A stretch of 64,000 nt of DNA, from positions 310,001 through 374,000 of the forward strand of contig NZ_QMIK01000005.1 in assembly GCF_003316845.1 (NCBI RefSeq). The letters run 5' to 3'. The notes under the pieces are model-generated. The model was not told where the DNA came from. It did not search any database and was given only the letters and a program-made list of their open reading frames with translations. Source of the DNA: Cognataquiflexum aquatile. GTDB taxonomy: Bacteria > Bacteroidota > Bacteroidia > Cytophagales > Cyclobacteriaceae. This document shows positions 17,848 to 27,949 of this stretch, piece by piece (the first letter of the stretch is position 1; each line of letters starts with the position of its first letter). Both the position numbers and the translations under genes were made by a program.

Positions 17848-20800
17848 TCAAAACAAAGCAGTAACCTGCATCCTACCGATGTGAACCAACCGGTCCAATC
17901 CCTGAGAATTCCTGCCTTCATAGACCACGTTCATCTGAAGCCCTTCTCCGATTTTTTGTAGCCAGTTGAATGTCCAAGTCAGGTTGTTGCCGGGGGTCAG
18001 GGCCTGAAGCATTTCATATCCTGCGGGTGAATTTGGCTGCCCGTTGTATTCGATAAAGGTGTACTTGAAATTGGCATTAATCGTGGTTTTGATTGCCTTT
18101 GCAAACCGGAAATCAAGGCCCATTTGATGGATGTTTGATCGCTCGTTGATCTCTTGGTTGGCAAGGTTATGCTTATCCATATATTGATAGATCAAAGTGG
18201 ACCGGAAAAGGCTGCTAGGCTGCCATGCAAGTTCGGGACCGATTCCATATTGGTCAATGAAATAGTTTCTGTTGCTGAGAAAATCCGAACTGGCAATCCT
18301 TTTCCCGGTTTGTGCCAATATCCTGAGGTTCAGAACCGGACTGAAATTATAGCGTGTATTCAGTCTCCAGTCCTTTTGGATAATATCATCAAATCCCCCT
18401 GAAAGCAATTGTTTGTTTTGGTTGTCAAAAAGGGACAAATCAAACCCATACTTGGCCGAGGATCGGTTGAAGAAAAAAGAGGAACGGATGACCTGCCTGA
18501 CAGAAATCAAATCCTCCGGCGCAAAACCTCCTACAAAAGGGTTGACCCGATCCCAAAATTCATTGGAAGTGATTTTCTTTTCTATGCTTAAGCTTGTGGT
18601 ATTTGAAAATTTTTGCAGGAATTGGAGCAATCCGCCTGAAGTCCTCCAAGTATCCGGAAACTTAGCATTGAGGCGGTAGTTGAAAATCGTCGTATAAGCC
18701 TGCACAAACTCGGTTGTCGGTACAAAGACTTTGATGAAACTCTTTTCCTCAGGATTGACTGCTATGTAGAATTCATTTAACTGTTGGATTCCGTCATTGT
18801 TGTCATCCCTCCATGCATGGGTGCCCTCCCCTGTCGGTACAGGAAGAAATACAAATTCCCGTCTAAACTCCCGTCCATTTCCGATAGCATAACTCAGTTC
18901 GTTCCTCACATTTCCTTTTGCCAATGTTCCCATGTAATCGAGTTTACTAAGGACCGTAGTCTCTTTTTCCTGATCTAACCTGAGGAATTCCAATTCCCGA
19001 TAAGTAAAAGTTGCTGTAAGGTCATGGACACCAAATCTTCTTTTCAACCCAAACATCGTCTGAAAAGCTTCCGTGTCAGGTGTAATGATTCCGTCGACAG
19101 GGAATTTGTCTTCCCGGATAGAGGCATTGAGAAAAAAGGAGAAAGGTAGGGTATCGTTGGATTTCAGGTAAACAAGATGTTCTAAAAAATTCATCGCCGT
19201 ACTCACCACTGAGTCTTTTTCGATGTCAAGGACTGCATTCCTGTCCACCATAATCCTATACCCGGGAACCAAAACTTTGGAGCGGTATTGGACATCACCG
19301 GTATATCGAAGCCATTCGGAATTGAGATCCCTGACATTGGAATTCAACAGGAAAAAATTGTTTTTGACAAAAAAGCGCTTTCCTAACTGTTGGTCCCATC
19401 TGGCAAGGTGCTGTGTTCCGTTCAGGATCTGACCTCGGTTTCTAAAGTTGAACCGATAGCTGAAGGCATTATTGATATCCTTATTCATCTCAATTTGGGT
19501 GTTGAAAATCCGCTCATGCCCTGCCTCAAGTACATCTTCAGGTTTCAAACTCCAATCCCTGTCAAATTCTATATACCTCAACCGGTCAATGAAACTGAAA
19601 TTGGCTGAGTTATATTCGTATTCTGCCAATGCCCGGAACCTATATCCTTTAAAACCTTCCAAAATCCTGTTTTCTGAGGCTATTCCGGATTTGACACCGA
19701 AACCTCTGTTGGTCTCATTGTCGATGTCTGAAAAGAGATTTTGATCTGAATTTGAGAAGGCTACCTCCGTATAGACTTGCTCGTAAGCATTCAGTTTCAC
19801 CTTTGTTCCGGTGGTGAACATCTGCTTTTTATTGGGTGCGGGAAGCTGCGAAAATATAGAAAAATTCCCTTGTGATATTCCGCCAACTTTTGGGACAAAA
19901 GCAAAAACAGGTCCATTGGACAATTGGCTTTGCCTGATATAGTCTCCATCACCTTGATTGACTTCTGTAAATGACACAGCATAAAATGCAAGTTCAGGAT
20001 CATTGGAGTATTCAAAATATTCTATTGGATTGCCTTGGTCATCTATGTCAAGTACTTTTTTGTACAAAATCCTATTGGGATCAAAGGCCACACTGTCCAC
20101 CATTGGAACTGAAGCTGACTCGAGGTCATTGCCTACAGAAGCCAGCAGTACCTTTTCTTCATCTGACAATTCGAAAAAAAGCGGCCTGTTACGATTGTCT
20201 TGCTCCCTGTATAGATTCATGTAAAATGAAACCCGGTCCGATTCCTGGATATGGTTTGCCGTCAAGATGGATCGGGAATAATTGCGCTCAGCGTATTCGA
20301 AGTCTATCCTGATTCTTGTGTATTGGGTGATCAGTACTTTTGGTGTAAAAGTGATTTCGCCCTGATTGTAATCGATGACATAATCATAATTGAATCCCCT
20401 TTGGAGCTGCACTCCATCCAAAAAAACCCTTTCTGAATTGGCCATGATGATGACAAATTTTTCATTCTGAGGACCGGGAATACGGTAAGGCCCGAGAGTT
20501 CCTTCTGAAACTTCCAAAAGGATGGATGCAAATTTCCCTTTGGCAACCGAAGCTGCTGCTTGGGTTGACGCAACCCACTTGTCCCCTAACCTGTAATTGG
20601 TCGTGAATTGGGCTCCCTGCACGTTCTTATAATACCTCAAAAACTCAGATTTCCGCTGCTGCAATACCACGTCGCCCGCCGACAAGCTGAACTTGTCATT
20701 GTACAGCTCGACAAGGATATTGTCAAAATCCTGAACCTGTTGGGTATTTCCTTCAGGTTGAAAAGGTACATTTTGATCGGTAATACTTGCCCTGATATTC

Positions 20801-21336
20801 AGGTTTTCCGTCAGCTGTCCGGTCATCTGAAGATTCAATGAAGAATTGACAAAGAGGTTTTGTGTATTGCCAAAAGAAATCCCACGGGTAAGGTTTCCGG
20901 ATTTGTTGAGGTTGGTACTTGGGAATAATTCCTCCCGAAAATCAAAAGTTGGTGCTGCCTGGACTCGGTTGTTTCGGAACATGGCAGTCGAATCATAGTC
21001 AGCGAGGAGGGTTCTTTTGGCTGAGGTCTGGTTCAAAGCGTAAGGAAATGTCCTGTAACAAACCAAAAGAGAATCGGCTTTATCTTCAGGTTGGAACTGG
21101 ATTTTCAGGTTTCCGGTATTGAGGTCATATGTGAATGGATAAAGTTTGTCCGCATTGTCCTTAACAGTGATACTCTCTTCCAAAACGCTTAAAGAATCAA
21201 GCAAAAAAGGCTTAGTCGCTTGTTCAGCAGGTATCCATTTGCAGACAGATTTTTGGGCAAAAACGTTGGTACAAAATCCTAAATTCAAAATTAGAATTAA
21301 GACAAAATACCCTACCCGAATCTTACTGTTATGCAT
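17848..21336 (-). CDS. Large predicted outer-membrane beta-barrel protein of unknown function
   Basis: 1162 residues. A signal peptide (about 27 residues, ending VFAQ) leads into a globular N-terminal part, then long stretches of alternating hydrophobic/aromatic residues typical of beta strands, from about residue 135 to the end. Examples are LNLQMTGQLTENLNIRASI and MQVTALF at the C-terminus, an aromatic end as needed by the BAM machinery. No TonB box, plug domain or protease motif is apparent. I do not recognise the family with certainty; large proteins of this look occur across Bacteroidota. It is followed 9 bp later by the convergent DUF1080 gene and preceded by a histidine kinase. Confidence 0.6.
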   Translation of the reverse strand: MHNSKIRVGYFVLILILNLGFCTNVFAQKSVCKWIPAEQATKPFLLDSLSVLEESITVKDNADKLYPFTYDLNTGNLKIQFQPEDKADSLLVCYRTFPYALNQTSAKRTLLADYDSTAMFRNNRVQAAPTFDFREELFPSTNLNKSGNLTRGISFGNTQNLFVNSSLNLQMTGQLTENLNIRASITDQNVPFQPEGNTQQVQDFDNILVELYNDKFSLSAGDVVLQQRKSEFLRYYKNVQGAQFTTNYRLGDKWVASTQAAASVAKGKFASILLEVSEGTLGPYRIPGPQNEKFVIIMANSERVFLDGVQLQRGFNYDYVIDYNQGEITFTPKVLITQYTRIRIDFEYAERNYSRSILTANHIQESDRVSFYMNLYREQDNRNRPLFFELSDEEKVLLASVGNDLESASVPMVDSVAFDPNRILYKKVLDIDDQGNPIEYFEYSNDPELAFYAVSFTEVNQGDGDYIRQSQLSNGPVFAFVPKVGGISQGNFSIFSQLPAPNKKQMFTTGTKVKLNAYEQVYTEVAFSNSDQNLFSDIDNETNRGFGVKSGIASENRILEGFKGYRFRALAEYEYNSANFSFIDRLRYIEFDRDWSLKPEDVLEAGHERIFNTQIEMNKDINNAFSYRFNFRNRGQILNGTQHLARWDQQLGKRFFVKNNFFLLNSNVRDLNSEWLRYTGDVQYRSKVLVPGYRIMVDRNAVLDIEKDSVVSTAMNFLEHLVYLKSNDTLPFSFFLNASIREDKFPVDGIITPDTEAFQTMFGLKRRFGVHDLTATFTYRELEFLRLDQEKETTVLSKLDYMGTLAKGNVRNELSYAIGNGREFRREFVFLPVPTGEGTHAWRDDNNDGIQQLNEFYIAVNPEEKSFIKVFVPTTEFVQAYTTIFNYRLNAKFPDTWRTSGGLLQFLQKFSNTTSLSIEKKITSNEFWDRVNPFVGGFAPEDLISVRQVIRSSFFFNRSSAKYGFDLSLFDNQNKQLLSGGFDDIIQKDWRLNTRYNFSPVLNLRILAQTGKRIASSDFLSNRNYFIDQYGIGPELAWQPSSLFRSTLIYQYMDKHNLANQEINERSNIHQMGLDFRFAKAIKTTINANFKYTFIEYNGQPNSPAGYEMLQALTPGNNLTWTFNWLQKIGEGLQMNVVYEGRNSQGLDRLVHIGRMQVTALF

Positions 21337-21456
21337 ATATCCTTGCTAAGGTAATATTTTCAACAAAAACATGGATAACTCTCAGATTAAAAGCATTTTC
21401 TAAGATTCAAAAACAAAAAATCCAACTAAAAGCGGAAATGAAACAATGGAATGTAC

Positions 21457-24400
21457 TTATACTACGGGTATTTCTTCTACCAAATCAAAGGAGAGAAAAA
21501 AGGAAGTTCCTTTACCTTCTTCAGTTTCAAACCAGATTTTCCCACCTTCTGTTTCCACCCCCCTTTTGGCAATCGCAAGGCCCAACCCTGACCCTTCGGA
21601 TTTGGTACTAAAGTTTGGCATAAAAATTTTGTCCCGCAATTCTTTAGGAATTCCTTTGCCGTTATCCTTTATTTCCAAAACCACTTGGTGTTCAATTACC
21701 CTGAGAAAAACGAGGATGATGGATTTCCTTTGGGGTTCAGTGGCCTGAAATCCGTTGATGATCAAATTGGCAATAATCCTTCCAAAAAGCTGCTTATCGC
21801 CGAGCACCGTAAGGTGACCTTCATCGGTTAAGTCTCCAAATATAATTTTTTCTTTTTCCCTGTTTTTAAACAACTCCAAAGTACCCAAGACCACTTTTTT
21901 GAAATCCATAAGTTCCTTCTTTGGCTTCGGCATTTTGGCAAAACTCGAAAAAGAAGTCGCAATATCACTCAGGGTATCTACCTGATGGATCAAGGTCTCC
22001 AATGGTTGTTTGAGTTTTTTGGGATCGTCGAGCTTTCCTTCAGACTGCAACCTCAGCAGGTGCTGTAAGGTAAGTTTCATTGGAGTAAGCGGGTTTTTGA
22101 TTTCGTGGGCCACCTGTTTGGCCATTTCTCTCCAGGCGGATTCCTTCTCAGAATTGGCAAGATCTTTCTTACTTGCCTCCAATTTGAAGAGCATGTTATT
22201 GTATTCGTTTACAAGTAAGCCGATCTCGTCATTGGTCGGCCAATACATGGGCTCATTATTTTCCAGGCCTGTCACCTTCAGCTTTTGGGTGAGGAGTTTG
22301 AAAGGAAAAGTAAGGTTTTTGGAAACAAAATAGGAAATGAAAAGAAACATCACGAACACCAAAACGAAGATGTTGATGATATTGCTCAATACATCCGCGA
22401 TCAATAAATCCAACTCGGTCTCGGACTCAAAAAATGGAACCGCCACTATGGCTTGGACTTCTTGCCCGTCTTTGGATCTGATGGCAGAATACACGGATTT
22501 GAAAGTAAGGTTACCAATCTTTTCTTCCAACAAGACAAGGTTATTCTGCCCTTCCACCAATTCTACAATGGCATTGGGATTGATATAATTGGTCAGTACT
22601 TTTTTGTCAAAAATATTTGGTTGAGAGGTACTCACCAAGATCCCTTCCTTGCTGTAAAGGTTGATGTCGGTATTGGCATTTCCCGAAAGGTTATTCATCG
22701 TCTCCAGAAGTTCATCCTTTTCCAGAATCCCGCTATTTCTTTTTTCAATTATCGGAGAAAGGTTGTCGGTTACCAAAGAGGTTTTTTGCAGGTATTGTCT
22801 GTGAAGCTCTTCCTGGTAGGAACTAGTGAACAATCCGATGATGATAAGGCTGATAATGAGAATGGGAAAGAAAAAAGCAAAATTAAGGTAAAGCTGAAGT
22901 TTGGTGGCATAATTGAATCTAAATGACCCAATCCTTTTTGAAAAGGCCCCAAGGACCAAAGCCAAAAGTGTAAACATGATGAAGCCCAAAAAAAACAAAG
23001 AAATATCCGCGAGAATATAGTAAATCGGATAGACAGGGGAAGAAACCACGATCACCTTGTCCTGTTCTTTGACTCCTACGTGGTGAAATTTTCCTTTATA
23101 AATCCCAGAGGTAAATAAAATATTCTGATTTAGAAGCTCTTCAATACCGGCAGCCCGATAATTGAAAAGACCAACGCCATATTTCAACTTCCCTTCCTCA
23201 TAAACAGCATAGTCAAACTTTTTGTCGTTCATACCTGCCATAAATTTCTCATCAATAAGCAACTTAGGAAACACTGAACCGGGTACTATCCTCAGTTGCC
23301 GAAGTTCTAAAAAAACGGTTCCTATCAAAGCATCCTCTTTGTACATCGGGATAAAAGCAAAGTATTGGTTTCCGTCACCTTCAGTTCCTTTATGGATAAA
23401 ATAAAGATCCCTGACAGAAGTTGAATAGTCACTTTTCACAAATTCCATTTCAATTTCAGAAAGGGTTTGCGAATTATATCTGTCCAAAATATTCTCTCCG
23501 AAATAATTGAAAACTTTTACTTTGAGGACATATTGGTCAAAGTAATTGTTCATGTGGATTTTTCTGATCTTTTGTTCGATCGGTTCCTTCCTCATCAAAG
23601 GATCAATCATGGAATTTTTGATGAAAAAATCATTACTGATTCTCTCCATGATGTCAGATAGAAAAAACTCTGCAAGGATGTCATTTTCCACCTGCATTTC
23701 GGTCCCAAAACTCGCTTTTGATTTAAAATTCCGGTCCAGGTACACCTGGTGAGAAGCAACACCGGTAATGATAGCTGCAATCAAACATCCAAAGAAAAAG
23801 GTCAGGAATGTATTCAATCCAATGGTGAAAATGTATTTGTATAAATTGAAGTTGATAACCGCTATCAAAAAGAGAAAGTGAGCCAAAAAAGCCACCATCC
23901 ATATCCAGTTAACATAAGCTAAAACAGCCACGATAGGAATGGAAAAATAAATGATTAGGGAAATCGCCTTTGAATTGCTCAAAGAGCTTCTGTAAAATAC
24001 CAACTCCAGAGCCAATACAGTAAACAAAAAATATACAGCGCCGCCAAGAAACACAATCGACAAACTGACGATCTTGAACCAATCCAAAGAAGGAAGACTC
24101 AAAATATTGAGGTCCCATTGGGAATTGCTCAAAATATCAATGTACAGCGCATAAAAAAGCACCAAAAAAACAGTTGAAAACAAATACGCTACTATGAGGA
24201 AAACCTTGGTGTTTTGTTTTATTCTCCTTTTGCTAAGCCAATTTTTGAATTCCTTACTTGCAATTATCCTGAGAACCATTCCCAACAGAACTGCCATACA
24301 GATGATATTGAGGAAAAGATCCCCCAGACTTGGGTTGAACCAGGAAGATGCATACCCAGACGGGTCAAAAAGTCTGTAATCGAAATAATCCTTTGGAAAT

Positions 24401-25179
24401 CTGAATACCAACATTAATGCCCTGATAGTAATCAAAACCGCGGAAGCAGAAATGAGGGCTTTCACAAGTTTCCCTTTTGTCCACAAACCCAAAATAAGGT
24501 TTCTTGTCATCAACAAGACCAAAAAGAAAAGAGAGAAAAAGAAAATCATCAGCGCCAAACGGCTGGAAGGTTCTATCGGTATCTGTTCAGGGTCGAAATA
24601 GACGGAAAACAAAAACTCTCCTTTGGCCCCTTTGACTTCCAAAAGACCTTCTTCCTGTTCGGATGATATACTTTGTGGGTCATTAGAGAAAATTTTGGAA
24701 TTGAAACCGGATTCGAGGTATTGGTTTTGAAAGTCTCTTTTGAAATAAAGCGGATACAGCTGTATCATCCAATAGCCTTGATTATTGCGGGAGAATCTCC
24801 GGACTTTAGAGTAAAAAATCCCTCTCTTATCTTCAAGGATTCTTTGATTGGTTTTTGAATTGATCCAATCAAAATCGGGCATAAAGGAAAAATCAGACCA
24901 ATACACCAGCTTTCCTGATTCGCTGAAAAGGTAATAGGAATGAAAAGAATCTATCGTAAGGTTTGTGAATGAAAACTCCTCATCCGGTCTGTTTTTCAAT
25001 AAGAGTTGGAGAAAATCTTCATCAAACTCCCTTTCAATTCTTTGGATTTGCTTGGAAACGGGCTTAACCAATCTCTCCTCATCATCTTTATCTACCAAAA
25101 AAAAATTCGCTACCAATAAGACCCCCAAACTTAGCAGGGCAATAAAAAATAAGAACCTACGAGTATTTCGCATAACCAT
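21457..25179 (-). CDS. Large membrane-bound sensor histidine kinase, NtrY-like
   Basis: 1240 residues. The N-terminal part has a first helix (9-27), a periplasmic sensor segment, then about nine more helices between residues 200 and 490, a second extracytoplasmic region and further helices near 720-800. A HAMP-like linker (SKNLTFPFKLLTQKLKV) follows the last helix, near 940-980. The phosphoacceptor is His1025 in AKQVAHEIKNPLTPMKL. ATP-binding boxes are NLIINGFQAT (N), DNGKGIPKELRDKIF (G1) and GSGLGLAIAKRGVE (G2). The kinase has no adjacent response regulator, so it is an orphan. The signal is unknown. It could share a transcript with the barrel gene, 120 bp downstream. Confidence 0.9.
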   Translation of the reverse strand: MVMRNTRRFLFFIALLSLGVLLVANFFLVDKDDEERLVKPVSKQIQRIEREFDEDFLQLLLKNRPDEEFSFTNLTIDSFHSYYLFSESGKLVYWSDFSFMPDFDWINSKTNQRILEDKRGIFYSKVRRFSRNNQGYWMIQLYPLYFKRDFQNQYLESGFNSKIFSNDPQSISSEQEEGLLEVKGAKGEFLFSVYFDPEQIPIEPSSRLALMIFFFSLFFLVLLMTRNLILGLWTKGKLVKALISASAVLITIRALMLVFRFPKDYFDYRLFDPSGYASSWFNPSLGDLFLNIICMAVLLGMVLRIIASKEFKNWLSKRRIKQNTKVFLIVAYLFSTVFLVLFYALYIDILSNSQWDLNILSLPSLDWFKIVSLSIVFLGGAVYFLFTVLALELVFYRSSLSNSKAISLIIYFSIPIVAVLAYVNWIWMVAFLAHFLFLIAVINFNLYKYIFTIGLNTFLTFFFGCLIAAIITGVASHQVYLDRNFKSKASFGTEMQVENDILAEFFLSDIMERISNDFFIKNSMIDPLMRKEPIEQKIRKIHMNNYFDQYVLKVKVFNYFGENILDRYNSQTLSEIEMEFVKSDYSTSVRDLYFIHKGTEGDGNQYFAFIPMYKEDALIGTVFLELRQLRIVPGSVFPKLLIDEKFMAGMNDKKFDYAVYEEGKLKYGVGLFNYRAAGIEELLNQNILFTSGIYKGKFHHVGVKEQDKVIVVSSPVYPIYYILADISLFFLGFIMFTLLALVLGAFSKRIGSFRFNYATKLQLYLNFAFFFPILIISLIIIGLFTSSYQEELHRQYLQKTSLVTDNLSPIIEKRNSGILEKDELLETMNNLSGNANTDINLYSKEGILVSTSQPNIFDKKVLTNYINPNAIVELVEGQNNLVLLEEKIGNLTFKSVYSAIRSKDGQEVQAIVAVPFFESETELDLLIADVLSNIINIFVLVFVMFLFISYFVSKNLTFPFKLLTQKLKVTGLENNEPMYWPTNDEIGLLVNEYNNMLFKLEASKKDLANSEKESAWREMAKQVAHEIKNPLTPMKLTLQHLLRLQSEGKLDDPKKLKQPLETLIHQVDTLSDIATSFSSFAKMPKPKKELMDFKKVVLGTLELFKNREKEKIIFGDLTDEGHLTVLGDKQLFGRIIANLIINGFQATEPQRKSIILVFLRVIEHQVVLEIKDNGKGIPKELRDKIFMPNFSTKSEGSGLGLAIAKRGVETEGGKIWFETEEGKGTSFFLSFDLVEEIPVV

Positions 25180-25224
25180 AAGTTAAGCAAACAGCAAAAT
25201 CTGTACCCAGATCCCACCCATTCA

Positions 25225-25488
25225 TTAATATTTTTCGCCATGAAAGAGGAATTTCCCCTTCCTTTTTTTTGCATTCCTATACCATAAATATCCCAATACC
25301 AAAGCCAACAAATACGGCATACTTAAAAGGTAAAGAATTCCCATGTTTAGGCCTGCACCGATGGTTGTCTCTCCGTTGCTGACATTATTTTCAATCCCGG
25401 CCCTGCACATTGCACACTGTGCGATAGCTGACATCTGGTTGGAAAGTAGTAAAACAAAAACGAGAATTGATATATAAATTGATTTCAT
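25225..25488 (-). CDS. Small membrane protein with CAMCRAG motif, end of the cox locus
   Basis: 87 residues from the ATG at 25488 (MKSIYISI); the TTG at 25515 is less likely. A signal-like helix ends before AQCAMCRAGIENN, which supplies two closely spaced cysteines (CAMC) on the periplasmic side, followed by a second helix (about 50-70) and a basic, possibly cytoplasmic end. I do not know a named family. Its place after sco and DUF420 suggests a role in copper handling or oxidase assembly. This is inference from context only. Confidence 0.7.
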   Translation of the reverse strand: MKSIYISILVFVLLLSNQMSAIAQCAMCRAGIENNVSNGETTIGAGLNMGILYLLSMPYLLALVLGYLWYRNAKKRKGKFLFHGEKY

Positions 25489-25520
25489 ATACTTGCAAAC
25501 GCCGGGGTAAATCAATTGGT

Positions 25521-26069
25521 TTAGAAACTGTAATAAGGACTGATCATCAAATAGACTATAACTCCTGTAACGGTAACATACAGCCAGATCGGGAATGCAA
25601 ATTTAACAACTTTTTTATGTTTTACTCTTTGATCAGTATAACCGTAATAATAAGCCAATAAAATAGGGAACAACGCCACAGCCGCAAATACAATATGGGT
25701 AATCAAAATGAAATAATAAACGGGCCTTATCCAGCCTTCCCCACCAAAAGTAGTACTTTCAGCAGTAGCGTGATAGACCACATATGACACCAAAAATACA
25801 GCACCCAATCCAAAAGCTGCAGTCATCGCTGCTTTGTGATAGTCAATATTTCCTTTTTTAATGAACATTACTCCTGCTATCAAAGCTACTGTCGCTGCAG
25901 AATTGATGACGGCATTCAGATGGGGGAGAAAATAAACCCAATCACTTGCAACATTTATTTTGGACGGCATAAACAATAGAACCGCCACCAAAACGGGTAC
26001 TATGACTGCAATTATCCAAATCCATCTAATTATTCCTTTTTCTGAGCTTACTAAATTACTTTGTTCCAT
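25521..26069 (-). CDS. DUF420 family membrane protein (CtaM-like)
   Basis: 182 residues with five or six membrane helices. The family hallmark His residues are visible in LPHLNAVIN near residue 48 and ITHIVFAA near residue 123, and HKKVVKF near residue 150. DUF420 proteins (CtaM in Firmicutes) are needed for activity of heme-copper oxidases of aa3/caa3 type. The start overlaps the sco end by 14 bp, showing coupling with copper insertion genes. Confidence 0.88.
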   Translation of the reverse strand: MEQSNLVSSEKGIIRWIWIIAVIVPVLVAVLLFMPSKINVASDWVYFLPHLNAVINSAATVALIAGVMFIKKGNIDYHKAAMTAAFGLGAVFLVSYVVYHATAESTTFGGEGWIRPVYYFILITHIVFAAVALFPILLAYYYGYTDQRVKHKKVVKFAFPIWLYVTVTGVIVYLMISPYYSF

Positions 26070-26724
26070 GTAATAAAATTTTTGTTTCTAAAATCAATTT
26101 GTCAACATCCTCCCTGTTTGTCCCGCTGTAAAAACCCCTGATTCGACCTTCGCCATCTATCAAAGCGAACTTATCACTATGGACAAATTCCTCTGGCATT
26201 CCTTTTCCATCTATAGTAGGGAGAATAAAACCACAGCGGGCAAGATCATAAATCAGTGATTTATCGCCAGTGAGGAAAAACCACTTTCCCGGGGTTGCCA
26301 TATGAAGTTTGGCGTATTTGGAAAGGACTTCAGGAGTATCGTATTCAGGATCTATGGATATGGAATAAATCTGGATTTCATCATCATTTCTGAAGGCATC
26401 ATCTACTCTTTCAAGTTCCGTCGACATGACAGGACAGATACTTGGGCAGGAAGTAAAGAAAAAATCAACTATGGTAATTTTTCCTACCATCCCACTTTTT
26501 CCCCGAATTATGCCATCTTGGTCAGTAAGGGTAAAATCCGGAATATAATGCTGACCTGAATCTACCATGTTGCAATCGTTGAGCGGGTCTTCGACTCCAT
26601 TTTGAAAAAGAACAGGAATATCGTATTGGTTATTCCCAAAAGTTCTCAAAAACAAAAATATCACTACCGGAACCAAGAGAATACAAACCAAAACCAATCC
26701 CTGTAGAATCCTCAAACTTTTCAT
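26056..26724 (-). CDS. SCO1/SenC family copper chaperone for oxidase CuA
   Basis: 222 residues. An N-terminal anchor helix (about 8-27) is followed by a thioredoxin-fold domain with the copper motif SCPSICPVM (C-x3-C near residues 93-97) and the conserved distal His in EEFVHSDKFALID near residue 184. SCO proteins deliver copper to, or reduce, the CuA site of subunit II. The gene overlaps DUF420 and follows an intrinsic terminator, so it may be expressed partly from its own promoter or by read-through of the cox transcript. Confidence 0.93.
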   Translation of the reverse strand: MKSLRILQGLVLVCILLVPVVIFLFLRTFGNNQYDIPVLFQNGVEDPLNDCNMVDSGQHYIPDFTLTDQDGIIRGKSGMVGKITIVDFFFTSCPSICPVMSTELERVDDAFRNDDEIQIYSISIDPEYDTPEVLSKYAKLHMATPGKWFFLTGDKSLIYDLARCGFILPTIDGKGMPEEFVHSDKFALIDGEGRIRGFYSGTNREDVDKLILETKILLHGTK

Positions 26725-26742
26725 TGCTCTTTTTTTACATAA

Positions 26743-26784
26743 ACAAAAAAAGAGGTTGAAGTTTCCACTCCAACCTTCTTTTTT
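26743..26784. terminator. Bidirectional-looking terminator between cox subunit IV and sco
   Basis: Ten-bp stem (AGGTTGAAGT and ACTCCAACCT on the + strand, one G-T pair) with a TTCC tetraloop. On the transcribed minus strand it is followed by CTTTTTTTG. A T run also flanks the + side. Confidence 0.85.
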
Positions 26785-26804
26785 TTAATAATTCAATAAA
26801 TATT

Positions 26805-27134
26805 TTACCATCTCATAAGGAAAATATCAGAACCTTCTCTTATCAAAGCAATTACCAGCCAAACAAGAAAAATCAATGGAACAATGATAGAGTAGAACAG
26901 AGGTTTTGCCTCTTCCCCTAAGTGCATAAATTCCATCATAATGTATTTTGCTTTCCAGATCGTCAGTGCAATGAATATTGCATAGAGAAGCAAACCTCTT
27001 GGAAGGGTAAAGGCAAAAACGAATTCCACAAGGGTCAATAACAAAAGAATCCCGGCAGTTTTCCAGATTTTCTTAATTTTGGCCTCATCGCGAGGCAATA
27101 CTTCGAGCGCGGATTTATGTTGATGCGAAGCCAT
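26805..27134 (-). CDS. Cytochrome c oxidase subunit IV family (caa3/aa3-type)
   Basis: 109 residues with three membrane helices (about 27-47, 49-65, 78-100). The pattern YIMMEFMHL between helices 2 and 3 is characteristic of the COX4_pro group. It is a small accessory subunit of the oxidase. It is the last gene before a strong terminator. Confidence 0.88.
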   Translation of the reverse strand: MASHQHKSALEVLPRDEAKIKKIWKTAGILLLLTLVEFVFAFTLPRGLLLYAIFIALTIWKAKYIMMEFMHLGEEAKPLFYSIIVPLIFLVWLVIALIREGSDIFLMRW

Positions 27135-27153
27135 ATGGTAAGAATTTAAAATT

Positions 27154-27930
27154 TTAAATCAGATAGAATAAGGTAAAAACAAATACCCAGACAAGGTCAA
27201 CAAAGTGCCAATAAAGGCCGATTTTTTCAACCATTTCATAGTGGCCTCTTTCTTCATAAACCCCAACTGCCGCTTGGTAAAACGCCAAGAATAAAAGGAA
27301 AACTCCCAAGGTAACGTGGAAACCATGGAAACCTGTAATGAAGAAAAACAACTGCGCAAAATTAGCAGGTCCGTATTCATTTACAGAGAGGTTGGCCCCA
27401 AAAACTGTTTCAGTAACTGTTTGCCCAAAATTATTGACATAAGTAATAAGGGAACCATTCGGTGTTCCGTGAATAAAGTGAGTCCATTCCCAAGCCTGAC
27501 AGCTTAAGAAAGTAATACCTCCAAGCAAGGTCCAAAGCAACCATTTCACAACATCTTTTCTATCATTTCTATGTCCTGCTTCTACCGCCAATACCATGGT
27601 TACAGAGCTTAGAATCAATATGAAGGTCATTAATCCGACAAAAGCCAAAGGAATATGAAATCCATGGACAAAGGGTATGGCGTCAAATACAAGTTCAGGA
27701 ACCGGCCAATATTCATTTGATCCCACAAAAGTATCAACAGGGCCTCCATAAGCTGGGAAACTGACTCTGAGGGAAATGTAGGTGATCAATAAGGCGGCAA
27801 ATGTAAAAATATCAGATAGCAGGAAAAACCACATCATGAGTTTTCCATAACTGGCCTTTAGTGGCTCATTTCCGCCACCCCAAACTCCTCTTTTGGGACT
27901 TACCCCAATTGCAGTTGCAGTTGTTGACAT
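27154..27930 (-). CDS. Cytochrome c oxidase subunit III
   Basis: 258 residues, seven membrane helices. Motifs of the COX3 family are QAWEWTHFIHG near residue 145, FITGFHGFHVTLGVFLL near residue 195 and YWHFVDLVWVFVFTLFYL at the C-terminus. The subunit supports proton uptake and stability of subunit I. It contains an insertion of about 60 residues (VGSNEYWPVPELVFD and the region after ITYVNNFGQT) compared with the neighbouring 193-residue paralogue. Twenty bp separate the two genes. Confidence 0.93.
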   Translation of the reverse strand: MSTTATAIGVSPKRGVWGGGNEPLKASYGKLMMWFFLLSDIFTFAALLITYISLRVSFPAYGGPVDTFVGSNEYWPVPELVFDAIPFVHGFHIPLAFVGLMTFILILSSVTMVLAVEAGHRNDRKDVVKWLLWTLLGGITFLSCQAWEWTHFIHGTPNGSLITYVNNFGQTVTETVFGANLSVNEYGPANFAQLFFFITGFHGFHVTLGVFLLFLAFYQAAVGVYEERGHYEMVEKIGLYWHFVDLVWVFVFTLFYLI

Positions 27931-27949
27931 AAATTTTATTGTTTACTTT

